Below, piece after piece: positions 26,135 to 35,182 of a DNA stretch of 48,362 nucleotides. The position numbers were made by a program, and so were the translations under genes. Position 1 is the first letter of the stretch. Each line of letters opens with the position of its first letter. The notes under the pieces are model-generated. The model saw nothing but the letters and a program-made list of their open reading frames with translations, had not been told where the DNA came from and ran no database searches. Origin of the DNA: Vibrio hepatarius (GTDB lineage Bacteria > Pseudomonadota > Gammaproteobacteria > Enterobacterales > Vibrionaceae); contig NZ_LHPI01000023.1 of NCBI RefSeq assembly GCF_001274785.1, forward strand, positions 1-48,362, read 5' to 3'.

Positions 26135-26770
26135 CTAAATCTTCTTCTGCAAGTGGCTTAACGCCAACCCTGCCATCAATGCCAAGCCGATGATCAGCGA
26201 CGGTAACACCACCGGTGGAATAGCCAGCGGGGCGAACAATCCCATAAACAGCAAAATGACACCTGAGCCCAGGATAATCATGCTGTAGCGGTGAATGATT
26301 GGGCTCGAAAAATCAAAGGTTGTCTTCTTAATCTTCCAAGTCATCAAGCCGTCCCACAGCGCCGGTAACATGAGAATAAGCGCAAAGGGCAACCAGACCA
26401 TCAGCAAAGCAAATCGAGTGAACACTTGGTACAACACATCAAAAAATGCCTGAATACGGTCTTCTACCCAGACAAACCAAAAGCCTCCCATGTTCTCCAT
26501 CCCTTTAGAGCGCAGTCGCTGCTCTTCAGTGGGGATTAGAAAATCACGCACAGATTGCTCCACCTGCGTATCCACAATCCATGACTGATACCAGCGATGG
26601 CTAGTTTGACCAATCCAATGGCTTGTTTGTGAGCCCAATTGGTTTTGGATCATCTGCTTCTCTTTACTGATGACCCGGCCAGTCCAATCACCGGGCACTA
26701 ACACGCCAATGGCAATAATCTCTAGCATCAGTGCCAGACACAGTAGCCAAACCGACTTATGCTTGCTCAT
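26135..26770 (-). CDS. DUF4400 inner-membrane conjugation protein
   Basis: 211 aa from ATG 26770, preceded by AGAGG; it overlaps the upstream gene by 14 bases. Three or four membrane segments are visible: an N-terminal helix (about residues 7-27), and helices near residues 115-135, 160-180 and 185-205. This is the DUF4400 family protein found next to traD in SXT/R391 and related ICEs; its role in transfer is not well defined. It lies at the end of the traI-traD-orfJ group and borders hotspot HS1. Confidence 0.8.
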   Translation of the reverse strand: MSKHKSVWLLCLALMLEIIAIGVLVPGDWTGRVISKEKQMIQNQLGSQTSHWIGQTSHRWYQSWIVDTQVEQSVRDFLIPTEEQRLRSKGMENMGGFWFVWVEDRIQAFFDVLYQVFTRFALLMVWLPFALILMLPALWDGLMTWKIKKTTFDFSSPIIHRYSMIILGSGVILLFMGLFAPLAIPPVVLPSLIIGLALMAGLALSHLQKKI

Positions 26771-27317
26771 GCCAAACATCCTCTTCAACTCGCGCCAGCA
26801 TGGCTGCAACGGTTGGCGTCATAATCCGGGCTTTAATCACTTGTTGAAGCCGCTTTGTCGTCGTATGACCACTGACATAACGCACATCGATGCGTCCTTC
26901 AGCCAAATACGCCATCCGATTTGGACGATTACGAATCCAGGAGTAGAAATACACACCATCTACGGCAGCCCACTCGAAATGATCAGGGTCACGCAGCCGA
27001 ATCCCCGTTAAAGCACTGGCGGCAGTCCAGGTCAGTGCCTCAATGAAATGCCAAAGGCGTACACTGTCATCATCACAACTGACTTCTTCATAACTGCCCA
27101 AACCATTACAAAAGCACAAATCAAAGATGGAATGGCCATCTAACGTGAGCGCATCCGTTAAATAGTCCGCTAAACAGTGTACTGAAGCCAAAGCATGAGG
27201 CCAGTCTGTTTCAAGCAGTCTTAAAGCTTCCTTGAACTGAGGGTTATGTTGCTGCCACTGAGCGAGCATTTCTTTACTGGTAAGTGTTGTCATTTTCAGA
27301 CAGACAGAATGATGCAT
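26757..27317 (-). CDS. Conserved ICE protein (OrfJ type), conjugation-associated
   Basis: 186 aa from ATG 27317 with AAGGAG at five bases. It is soluble, Trp- and Cys-containing, with a SIFDLCFCNGLGSYEEVSCDD segment. It matches in position the small gene between traD and the DUF4400 gene of SXT/R391 ICEs (orfJ/s043 region). Its biochemical role is unknown to me. It is followed by an overlapping membrane-protein gene. Confidence 0.7.
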   Translation of the reverse strand: MHHSVCLKMTTLTSKEMLAQWQQHNPQFKEALRLLETDWPHALASVHCLADYLTDALTLDGHSIFDLCFCNGLGSYEEVSCDDDSVRLWHFIEALTWTAASALTGIRLRDPDHFEWAAVDGVYFYSWIRNRPNRMAYLAEGRIDVRYVSGHTTTKRLQQVIKARIMTPTVAAMLARVEEDVWHEQA

Positions 27318-27326
27318 ACAGACTCC

Positions 27327-29147
27327 TTATGCTGCCTGTGTAGAGCTGGTTAAAATAGGAAGGCGACCCTTAATCACGCGGCCACCTGAAAGCTTGGCGA
27401 TGTACTCCAGGTTGGGAAGCTGGCCTAATAACTGCGGTGGAAACATATCGCCTTCTTCCTCCATCAAGCGTTCGCCATGATTGCCGGTAAACAACGCGGG
27501 GCTGTCCGAGTTGGACGACATACCTTGAGTTTGCATGATGTACTGCAACCGAGTCTTAGGCAGATTGTCGGTAATGTACTGCTGCGTTTCGGCATCCATC
27601 ACCCGAAGGGCTATCAAGTTGTTAATGTTACCTAACACCTGGCGAGCCTTAGCTTCACTGCCTGTTCGAGCTGCAAAGTCAGCAAAGGTTTGTGTAGCAA
27701 TTACACAACGCATTTTTGCGCCACGGCCTTTGTTGAGCAGTTGAATGAAGGGATCGTTGACGACTTCAGCCGCCTCATCGATGAAGATATTTACGGGACG
27801 ATTTTCAACACCATAGTTATAGCGGTCACCGGCCACGGCGGTGAGATCGGATAAAAGCAACGAACCAATGGCGCTGCCAACCATGGCGTCGGTCAATGAA
27901 TCCAAGCCGATATAGGCCACTTGGGCATTGTTGATAATACGGCCAGAATCCGTAATTAACCGGCTGTCATCTACATCATTTGCAATCGGTGATAGCAATG
28001 GGCCTAGTTCACTTGATGTGAGCATATTGAGCACCGGCATCAGTGAGGCCACCATCTTGGAATAGTGGGTTCTGTCATGCTCAAACATACTCAAAAGGCC
28101 TTCCAAATCGGTATTGGCGGCAACGGGCTGAATGCGTTCGTAGTAAAAAAGCAGCATCGCCATAGCTTGTTTAGCTAAGGTGTTGGCTTTTTCGGTAAAG
28201 CGCTTGATCTCCACACTAAAGTTCGGATACACCTGCTCACCCCAGGCTGTGACGGCTTTTACTACCAAGCCTTCTGGACCGCCTTCCAAGAATCGTCTCA
28301 GCGTTTTCAGATCAGGACGCTGTGAAGTAAGCAACAAACCTTGCACTATGTTATTCAGTGCCATTTGGCCAAATGCTTTAAATGGATCAGCACCGGTTTC
28401 AGATGGGATTAATGCCGCAATTCGGCTGGCAATTTCAGTGCCCCGGTTAAAATTCCTCAGGGGATTAAGTCGTACTGAATGCTCTGGAAAACCTGGATGA
28501 AAATACACAAAGCGTTCAGGACTACCGGCGGCAATACAGGCTCGCTGTGCATTATCCTTAAGTTCTTTGTCTCCCTTGGGGTCAATAATAATCACGGCTT
28601 CATTGCGCAAAATGGCCTGAGTGATCATCGCATCAAAGCATCGTGTTTTTCCCGCACCGGTGGTGCCGACAATTAAGGTGTGCCCCTCAGTGTGACCAAC
28701 TGGCTGGTAAACATCTTCTTCTTTGGGCTCAACACCATGAATCCAGGTCGAACCCATTTGTTTGCCGTGACCTTGGTTAAGCAAGGTTTTCTTATCCCGC
28801 TTTAAGATTTCATAAGCGCGTTGAGCATGACGTTGGTCCCACTCAAAGCCATACCCTAACCACAATTCATCAGGATGTTTTGCCATCACTTTTTGTAAAT
28901 GCGACAGCGCCATAAATGCCAATGGTTTGCCTTTTAGCCCCATCTGCAACTTATAAAGGCGATAAGCCTCAGGCAGGCGATACAACGCCATGCCCGAGGA
29001 AATCCCTGTCATCCACCAAAATGGCTCAGGTGGTAACTCTGTCAGCATTTCTGCGGCAATTGCCCCAGTTGCCCCAACCAGCCAACCTGCTGCTGCCATG
29101 GCTTCATAGTTCGTGCGCCAGGGCATCTCATATGCGTTTTCTTTCAT
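27327..29147 (-). CDS. traD: TraD, type IV coupling protein ATPase
   Basis: 606 aa. Two N-terminal membrane segments (about residues 18-55), Walker A GTTGAGKT at 161-168, and Walker B NIFIDEAAE in the second half define the VirD4/TraG family. It links the relaxosome (TraI) to the secretion channel and helps pump DNA. The start follows GGAG, with 48 bases after the traI stop. The SXT-type order traI-traD is kept. Confidence 0.94.
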   Translation of the reverse strand: MKENAYEMPWRTNYEAMAAAGWLVGATGAIAAEMLTELPPEPFWWMTGISSGMALYRLPEAYRLYKLQMGLKGKPLAFMALSHLQKVMAKHPDELWLGYGFEWDQRHAQRAYEILKRDKKTLLNQGHGKQMGSTWIHGVEPKEEDVYQPVGHTEGHTLIVGTTGAGKTRCFDAMITQAILRNEAVIIIDPKGDKELKDNAQRACIAAGSPERFVYFHPGFPEHSVRLNPLRNFNRGTEIASRIAALIPSETGADPFKAFGQMALNNIVQGLLLTSQRPDLKTLRRFLEGGPEGLVVKAVTAWGEQVYPNFSVEIKRFTEKANTLAKQAMAMLLFYYERIQPVAANTDLEGLLSMFEHDRTHYSKMVASLMPVLNMLTSSELGPLLSPIANDVDDSRLITDSGRIINNAQVAYIGLDSLTDAMVGSAIGSLLLSDLTAVAGDRYNYGVENRPVNIFIDEAAEVVNDPFIQLLNKGRGAKMRCVIATQTFADFAARTGSEAKARQVLGNINNLIALRVMDAETQQYITDNLPKTRLQYIMQTQGMSSNSDSPALFTGNHGERLMEEEGDMFPPQLLGQLPNLEYIAKLSGGRVIKGRLPILTSSTQAA

Positions 29148-29195
29148 TCATGCTCCGCAAAATAACCGTTTGCAATCCACTTAATTTCAAATGGA

Positions 29196-31346
29196 TTAAC
29201 GTTTAGCGTGAGCGGTAAACAGAACCGTTTCCCCCTCATCAAACTGGCATTGGTCACTGGCCGAGATCCCCCGAAGCAGCTGTCCGGCTGGAATGCCGTG
29301 CGCATTGGCGACTTGGCGTAAGGTTTGAATCGTGACGCGAATACCATCGGCACTATGATCCACGTCTGGGTAATCGCCATCGGTCAGTAAGATGGGCAAA
29401 TCTTTCACAAAATTAACCATCTGTTGCCGCTGCGCGTGTTTTGGGTCTGTACTTGAATTCGCATTGGGCGCAATCGGCTTTTGCTTACGCTCCGCTCTTG
29501 TGGCGGGCTCTTTTGCTTGGGCATTGGCTGTCTCAGTTCGACTCGGACGCTGTGAAGCCTCTTCGTTCTGAATTGCTGTCACTGATTCTGCGTCTTGATT
29601 GGAGAGGTCTATCAGTGCAGTAAGCCCTTTAGAAATCGATACTTTCAGCAGTAACCCTTGCTCCTGAACGCCATCATTCGTAGTCACAGTTCTGGCCTTA
29701 CGTGTCGGGTTTGCGGGATCTAATTCAAGCCAATCTAATCGACTGAGTTCAGCAAGCAGTTTTCGGGGGGCACACCAAGGTCTTACGGCATCGGGATAGC
29801 GGATCAGTATCTGTTCATCAACCATAACCAACGCACTACTGGCCTCTGGGAGCCATGCCAAAGATTCAGGCAGATTCAATGCTTCTGCATCGTGCTGGTT
29901 TACGTTATTTGAGATAGCGCCATCATATGAGTTGTTAGGCTTTTCACATTCATCACCTGGAACGTTTTCAGTTGCCTGAAGGTGATTAACATCACTAACA
30001 AGACGACGTTCATCATCTTGTTCGGACGAGTTTGTCGATGGCGACTCAGCCGAATTACTGAGTTCGATTGATGATGACGCTTCAGACAAGCCTGGCTGCT
30101 CACTGGAGCGACTCTGAGGCTCTGCTTGTGTTTGCTGTGTTGCTTCCCACTCAGGTTTACTAAACAGTGTCACACCAATTGGTACATTCGAGCTGAACAA
30201 TAAATCGGCCTCAGATATATGCAGCATGGGTAACCAGATTGGCTTGCCGTCTTTGATCAGCACTTCAGGGGCTAGGCTTTCATATCGCTCATTTGAGGCG
30301 GATTTAATGGCCAATCCTCGCTCAATGAGGATGTCCGCAAGGGTATCGGGATCTCTTGGGATGCCAGGTATCTTGTCTTTGACTAACAGCTCAATGATGT
30401 CTTTAGCCGCGCTTTTCCAAACCAGGTAAAGATGGGTTGATTGATTCGATTTTCGTAACCAGACTCTGGCGTCTCGCTGATTGACCAGCCATTGTGAACT
30501 GGCAAGTAATCGCCTCATGGCATCAAGTAGATAGCGTTCAACTGGGACACCAAGGGCATTGTCGTCAACGGAAACTCGTTGAGATTTCAGGTCTCGCTGG
30601 ACACTGGTTTGGTCAGCTTCAATGACCAATTTGGACAGGACATGCTCTGGATCGGTATTGCCAATTGCTTCCAGCATGGCTTGCAAAATCTCAGGGCCCG
30701 GCTGGGTTAACCAAGCGAGCAACTCAGGTGTCATCACCCGGTTTAAAACCAGAATTGAGAATTGCTCGTGCCGCTTGCACCGTCCGTCGCGCCAGCGAAT
30801 GAAATAGCGTTCAATGCTGTTATTAGTGGTCCACTGGGATAGTGTTTCTAAAAAAGGGTTCCACTGATAGCGTCCATCTTCGTCTGTGATGGATAAGTCT
30901 GAAACAGGCTTACCAATATCATGGAACAAACCGCCAAGAGCAGCTGCAACACGCCATCTTGGTTCCAGCTCTTTTTTCTCAACCGGTGTGCCACTGGCAA
31001 CAAAGATGATCCCTTCAGATGCTTGTGCCGCCCAGAAAGCAACTTCCAACGAGTGACGTAATAAACCACCAGCGCCACTGTGATGATGATGCTCAGACGC
31101 TGGCAACAAATGAACATAAGCAGCCAGATGGTCAATACAGGGCTGAATCAACCGTTGAAAATCACGCTGATTAAAGCCAAGTACCTGGCGCAGCTTGGCA
31201 ATTAGCTCGTCTTGTGTGGACTGCAAATCCTCGGGTGACGCAGCTGGCAACCCCTTCAGGAATGGTGGGTAGCGTGGGATTTCTGCATCCAGTTGAGATG
31301 ACAGCTCTGGTAGTGCTTTTGTTTGAAAAAATAGGTTTTTGAACAT
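29196..31346 (-). CDS. traI: TraI, MOBH relaxase
   Basis: 716 aa. The N-terminal TraI_2 relaxase has the HHHHSGAGGLLRHSLEVAF motif (residues 86-104) and an HD motif FHDIGKP with His142-Asp143, the hallmark of MOBH relaxases, which cut oriT using a metal-dependent HD-type site. A Ser/Glu/Gln-rich low-complexity linker (about residues 405-480) separates the C-terminal TraI_2 C domain. The start follows GGAGGT, but this ribosome site is buried in a potential hairpin (31349-31379). oriT itself is not in the window; in SXT it lies beyond rumB, near mobI. Confidence 0.93.
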   Translation of the reverse strand: MFKNLFFQTKALPELSSQLDAEIPRYPPFLKGLPAASPEDLQSTQDELIAKLRQVLGFNQRDFQRLIQPCIDHLAAYVHLLPASEHHHHSGAGGLLRHSLEVAFWAAQASEGIIFVASGTPVEKKELEPRWRVAAALGGLFHDIGKPVSDLSITDEDGRYQWNPFLETLSQWTTNNSIERYFIRWRDGRCKRHEQFSILVLNRVMTPELLAWLTQPGPEILQAMLEAIGNTDPEHVLSKLVIEADQTSVQRDLKSQRVSVDDNALGVPVERYLLDAMRRLLASSQWLVNQRDARVWLRKSNQSTHLYLVWKSAAKDIIELLVKDKIPGIPRDPDTLADILIERGLAIKSASNERYESLAPEVLIKDGKPIWLPMLHISEADLLFSSNVPIGVTLFSKPEWEATQQTQAEPQSRSSEQPGLSEASSSIELSNSAESPSTNSSEQDDERRLVSDVNHLQATENVPGDECEKPNNSYDGAISNNVNQHDAEALNLPESLAWLPEASSALVMVDEQILIRYPDAVRPWCAPRKLLAELSRLDWLELDPANPTRKARTVTTNDGVQEQGLLLKVSISKGLTALIDLSNQDAESVTAIQNEEASQRPSRTETANAQAKEPATRAERKQKPIAPNANSSTDPKHAQRQQMVNFVKDLPILLTDGDYPDVDHSADGIRVTIQTLRQVANAHGIPAGQLLRGISASDQCQFDEGETVLFTAHAKR

Positions 31347-31348
31347 AG

Positions 31349-31379
31349 TGAACCTCCGACACGATAGTGTGAAGGTTCA
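31349..31379 (-). promoter_or_regulatory. Inverted repeat covering the traI ribosome binding site
   Basis: Outer arms of seven bases (31349-31355 and 31373-31379, TGAACCT/AGGTTCA) enclose an inner 4-bp stem (31359-31362 with 31367-31370). The GGAGGT of traI (31357-31352) is partly inside the outer stem, three bases from the start codon. In RNA this could limit translation; in DNA it could be a regulator site. Confidence 0.5.
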
Positions 31380-31502
31380 ATCTAGTGTTGCTGGCTAATT
31401 AGATTCAAAGATTTAATACTTATATGTGCAGACAATGTATTTAGGTCTTTTAGCACCCGATGAAACAAGCGAGTTGAAATACTAAAATTCAGCTTACGGG
31501 AA

Positions 31503-32684
31503 TCAGGATACCTCTGCCGGTTTGTTTTTTAGCGCTTCAGCCGCTTTTTGCAGCGGCCCTTTTAAAGCTTTTTCTAACTTAGTCATCTGCTCTAAGTGCC
31601 ACGCAACCGCATTGGGCCACGTATCTTTGTTGAAGCCATCGGCTTTGGTTGAAAACTGAATACGACAAGATTTCTTTTCATCCAATCTCATCCATTCAAG
31701 CTCCGCACCAAATACTTGTTCAATGCCCTGTTTGGACCCAAGCAATGAATCAAAGAGATATTTATTCTCTTCGGTAATTCCACGGCTAATCCAAAGCTCA
31801 ACTCGAAGCTCTTTTTGCAGAAAAATCAGGTTATACGGACAACCACTCAGTCCAGAACCTGCTGATAGCCAATGATCTTTACTTGGGCTAATGTTGTTGT
31901 AGAGCTGGCACGGACTTTTCTGAAACGCCTCTAAGGCTCGCTCCCAGTATTCGCGACGCACCGTATGGCGGTTTTTCAGTACCACTTCGGTCGTTTTTTC
32001 TTCCGCTTCTTTGGCATTAATACCGATCATCAGCTCCTTCGCTTCGGGCGTGGGGATGATCTGGTCAATATTGATGAGTAGCTGCTCGCTCAACGAATAA
32101 GGGGTAATTTTAAAGCATGCAATACTAATACCTTGTCCCAATAGCCAAAGTGCAGTACTGGTCACTTCTTTGCGAAAGTTTGCCGCAACTAACATAATAC
32201 GCTGGCTGTTACCTAGATTGAGCTTGACCTCATCCAGATCTGGCGCATCCAGAAATTCGCAAATTCTTTGACTGGCATTAAGTTCAGCAATTTGCGGGAC
32301 ATTTAACGGGTCAACTTCTCGTGTTACAGGTTGATAGCGGTCCAAGTACTGCTGGTAGATTTCAACTATTTGCGCCTTGGTCAAACTGGCGCAATAAGAG
32401 GCATATTTAAGTGCCTGCCAGACCACATCACGACCGCTGTCATCCAGTTTATTTTCAATGATGACCAAGTTGCCATCTTTATCTAGCGCAAGTAAATCTA
32501 AGCGTTCGCGGGTATCATCAAAGCCATCGAACTCCTTTTGAATAATTAATAACTCTTCACCCAGTGCAGAAGGCTCATGCGCCAACCATTCCTGAAGGTG
32601 TTTTCGCTCAGAAAAGCCAAGTTCACTGAACTTCTTTGCCCTAACAGGACTAATCCTGTTGGTTTGATGATTTACCGTGAACAT
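31503..32684 (-). CDS. DUF4268-type PD-(D/E)XK nuclease
   Basis: 393 aa. Residues about 55-100 hold a PD-(D/E)XK core: Asp63 in RLDLLAL, Glu77 and Lys79 in IIENK, and QALKYASY. The C-terminal half resembles DUF4268 (EYWERALEAF, an SGCPYNLIF segment, and a charged tail). Such proteins occur in defence islands, and the nuclease is likely active on DNA. It is the last gene of the HS5 operon, 71 bases after the PIWI-like gene, and precedes traI. Whether it belongs to the restriction system or acts alone is not shown by the sequence. Confidence 0.75.
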   Translation of the reverse strand: MFTVNHQTNRISPVRAKKFSELGFSERKHLQEWLAHEPSALGEELLIIQKEFDGFDDTRERLDLLALDKDGNLVIIENKLDDSGRDVVWQALKYASYCASLTKAQIVEIYQQYLDRYQPVTREVDPLNVPQIAELNASQRICEFLDAPDLDEVKLNLGNSQRIMLVAANFRKEVTSTALWLLGQGISIACFKITPYSLSEQLLINIDQIIPTPEAKELMIGINAKEAEEKTTEVVLKNRHTVRREYWERALEAFQKSPCQLYNNISPSKDHWLSAGSGLSGCPYNLIFLQKELRVELWISRGITEENKYLFDSLLGSKQGIEQVFGAELEWMRLDEKKSCRIQFSTKADGFNKDTWPNAVAWHLEQMTKLEKALKGPLQKAAEALKNKPAEVS

Positions 32685-32755
32685 TGTTATTTATCCTATT
32701 ACTTAGCACTTTTTATCGCTTCAATTTCATTTACAGAATTATTTAATAAAGCCAT

Positions 32756-35182
32756 TTAGCAACTGAGCAAAATCGCATCTCTAGACTCGGGATTTATCTC
32801 TTTCCATCGCTTGATTAATGTTGTGACGCAGGGGTTACCCGCAAGCTGATTCATACGAACCCAATCAACATCTAGCAAATCAGCAAGTAATTCGATGTCC
32901 AATTCACCTTGCAAGGTGTGCCATTGTCTGATGCTTGGCTGTCTCATCAACTGAGCTTTTGGAGAGGTTAATCCACCGACAACAAAATATCCCTTTTCTT
33001 TGTCGTACCATATGCGTTGAATACCCGGTATGTTACTCATCCAGCGTTTGATGTCATTTAAAGGCTTATCAAAGTATCGAGATAACAAGGTATCTAAACT
33101 ACCGCTGATTGATGTATCTTTTTTCTTTCCTCGCTTATCTAACCAACGCTGAATAACCTCTTTTTTTACCTGATAGTAAGTCACCTTCGTTTCATTTTGC
33201 TGATGAAGCGAAACTAATTGTTCTTGCCATAATTCAACTAATTCGGGTAACTCACTTTCAAATCGCATTGTTGCCTTTTGGCTAGATAAAACGCCATCAT
33301 CACTCAACTCTTTGACAATATTGAGCAATACTTCACTATCTGGCAGAACCCAATCCGTCAACGGATAAGGCTTCTGTTTCTTGGTTAAATCCGAAAGCGC
33401 ATCTTCCATACCCAGTGGCAATACATTCGTTTGGTCGTAAGATGGATCTTGCATCATGATTGATACTTGTGCATCCTTATCCTTACTCAAAACAAGCGTA
33501 ATTCTTGCCGCAAATCGTCGTTGTTTATCAACTTCAGTACCGTAATAATCCATTACGACATTCTGACGATAACTATAGGGCCACTTCTCATTCATCAAAG
33601 TGAGCAAATCATCTACGGATGTTTCGAAATTGGCGAGGTACTCATTTATTTTCAAAGTCATACCAGAATCAGTGGGATCGAAGGGGATCAACACCGGCCT
33701 GTCGTTTGAAACCGTAAACAAATAACCATCAGTAATGACAATGGTTGATTCATTTAAACAGGCGCGTTGCAATGGCAAGACTTGAGAAATAGCCCTATCA
33801 GAATCAATCAGTAAACGTTTGATCTCTAACTCTTTAAGAACCACTTCAAGCTTTCTAATAATCGCTTCTTTGTATGCCTTGGTATCTAATAATTCGTAGT
33901 TGTAGGTGTAATATCCACCTTCAGACGCAACGTATAGCTTTATCGGGTCATCGTCTCTTTTTGACTCGATTAATAACCTTTTTTCGACTGGATCTCCCGT
34001 TACATCATGAGGATTAACGTTGATATGTTGAACTGCACACCGTCCAACTAACGACTTCGTTAGTGGATAACGATCATCTTCAATACCTTTTTCCTGATCT
34101 AGCAGAATCAAAACGCGGTCCGAACGTTCAAGCTTTATCCGTTCAAAGTCATTTGCCGCAATTCCGTCCAGTAAATCCCACGAAACATCGACGCCTTTCT
34201 GTGCAATTAGCGATTTAAATAAGTCTAAGATTTCTTCACCGGCAACAACGGCATTAACTCTTAGGTCTATAACCTTGATTTCACCGGATATCTCGATGCT
34301 TGGGAAAGATGACTTAGCCTTATTGGCCTTATGCTTTGTTTTCAACGTCAGTGGTTGGAGATTTAACGTTTTAGCTGAAAGTTCAAAACCATAGTCACGC
34401 GCAAAACAGATAAACGCATCTTGCACTGGTTTTAACACCATAGGCCAACTTTGCTCAAACCTAGTTGGTGTAGAAAGATCCAGAAACGGACGCTGTTTCC
34501 GTGAATTTTTACTCTTTCCAATTTCTTTAAACAGCGTACCTCTCGGTTTTCTTTCATGGCCAGGATACCACCTGACGAGTACCTTATTTTTGTCATAGAC
34601 CCATAGAGGCTTCTTAATGCGATCTATATCATCGTCATTAGATAACGGTCTTAATGGAACATTGGTATAAAAGAGAGCAATTTCAGTGGTATTTCCATCT
34701 TTTAACTGCTGAGTTCTACAATCTAGGCTGATCGCATTAACACCGCCAGCCCAGCTATCTACTTTCAATAACGGACAACCTAAGCTGTAAGCGCCTTTAC
34801 AATGCCCCCCAAAAGCCCGCAATGAACGCATCATTAGTCGAATCCACACAGGATTTAACACCGGTGAATATTCAACTCGAACTGGAGTAATAGGTTGCAA
34901 CTCAGCGTCTACAATAGACGGAGGAATATCACTTGAGCTTTGTAAAGCCACATAGAGACCAAACTGATTACCATTTTTTTTCATTAAATAGGCAAACTGC
35001 CGACTGTCTAGTTCAGCATCGATACGTTCTTCCCAGGCTTTCTTCTCTTTCCACTGATAGTTGTTATTGATGAGTGGATAGTGATAAACCACAAATTTGT
35101 TGGCTTTATCTGCATCAACCTCGCTATTCAAATAAACCAAATGAGACAGCGGCAACTTCCTCAAATCTTTATTTTTATCCAT
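32756..35182 (-). CDS. Large unrecognised protein, faint MID/PIWI-like features
   Basis: 808 aa from ATG 35182, overlapping the helicase stop (TAATG). I do not recognise a family with certainty. Three things are visible. Near residues 370-390, DRVLILLDQEKG, then DDRYPLTKSL and AVQHINVN, resemble the Argonaute MID/PIWI pattern of a beta strand, a Tyr-x-x-(I/L)-Lys element and Gln-His-Ile. The N-terminal half has mixed alpha/beta character with DSWAGGVNAISLD. The C-terminal 200 residues are helical and Lys/Asp-rich with a winged-helix-like look. The tight overlap with a helicase-nuclease recalls pPIWI-RE three-gene systems, but the usual conserved Arg and Glu could not be placed with confidence. 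It could instead be a novel effector. Confidence 0.45.
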   Translation of the reverse strand: MDKNKDLRKLPLSHLVYLNSEVDADKANKFVVYHYPLINNNYQWKEKKAWEERIDAELDSRQFAYLMKKNGNQFGLYVALQSSSDIPPSIVDAELQPITPVRVEYSPVLNPVWIRLMMRSLRAFGGHCKGAYSLGCPLLKVDSWAGGVNAISLDCRTQQLKDGNTTEIALFYTNVPLRPLSNDDDIDRIKKPLWVYDKNKVLVRWYPGHERKPRGTLFKEIGKSKNSRKQRPFLDLSTPTRFEQSWPMVLKPVQDAFICFARDYGFELSAKTLNLQPLTLKTKHKANKAKSSFPSIEISGEIKVIDLRVNAVVAGEEILDLFKSLIAQKGVDVSWDLLDGIAANDFERIKLERSDRVLILLDQEKGIEDDRYPLTKSLVGRCAVQHINVNPHDVTGDPVEKRLLIESKRDDDPIKLYVASEGGYYTYNYELLDTKAYKEAIIRKLEVVLKELEIKRLLIDSDRAISQVLPLQRACLNESTIVITDGYLFTVSNDRPVLIPFDPTDSGMTLKINEYLANFETSVDDLLTLMNEKWPYSYRQNVVMDYYGTEVDKQRRFAARITLVLSKDKDAQVSIMMQDPSYDQTNVLPLGMEDALSDLTKKQKPYPLTDWVLPDSEVLLNIVKELSDDGVLSSQKATMRFESELPELVELWQEQLVSLHQQNETKVTYYQVKKEVIQRWLDKRGKKKDTSISGSLDTLLSRYFDKPLNDIKRWMSNIPGIQRIWYDKEKGYFVVGGLTSPKAQLMRQPSIRQWHTLQGELDIELLADLLDVDWVRMNQLAGNPCVTTLIKRWKEINPESRDAILLSC

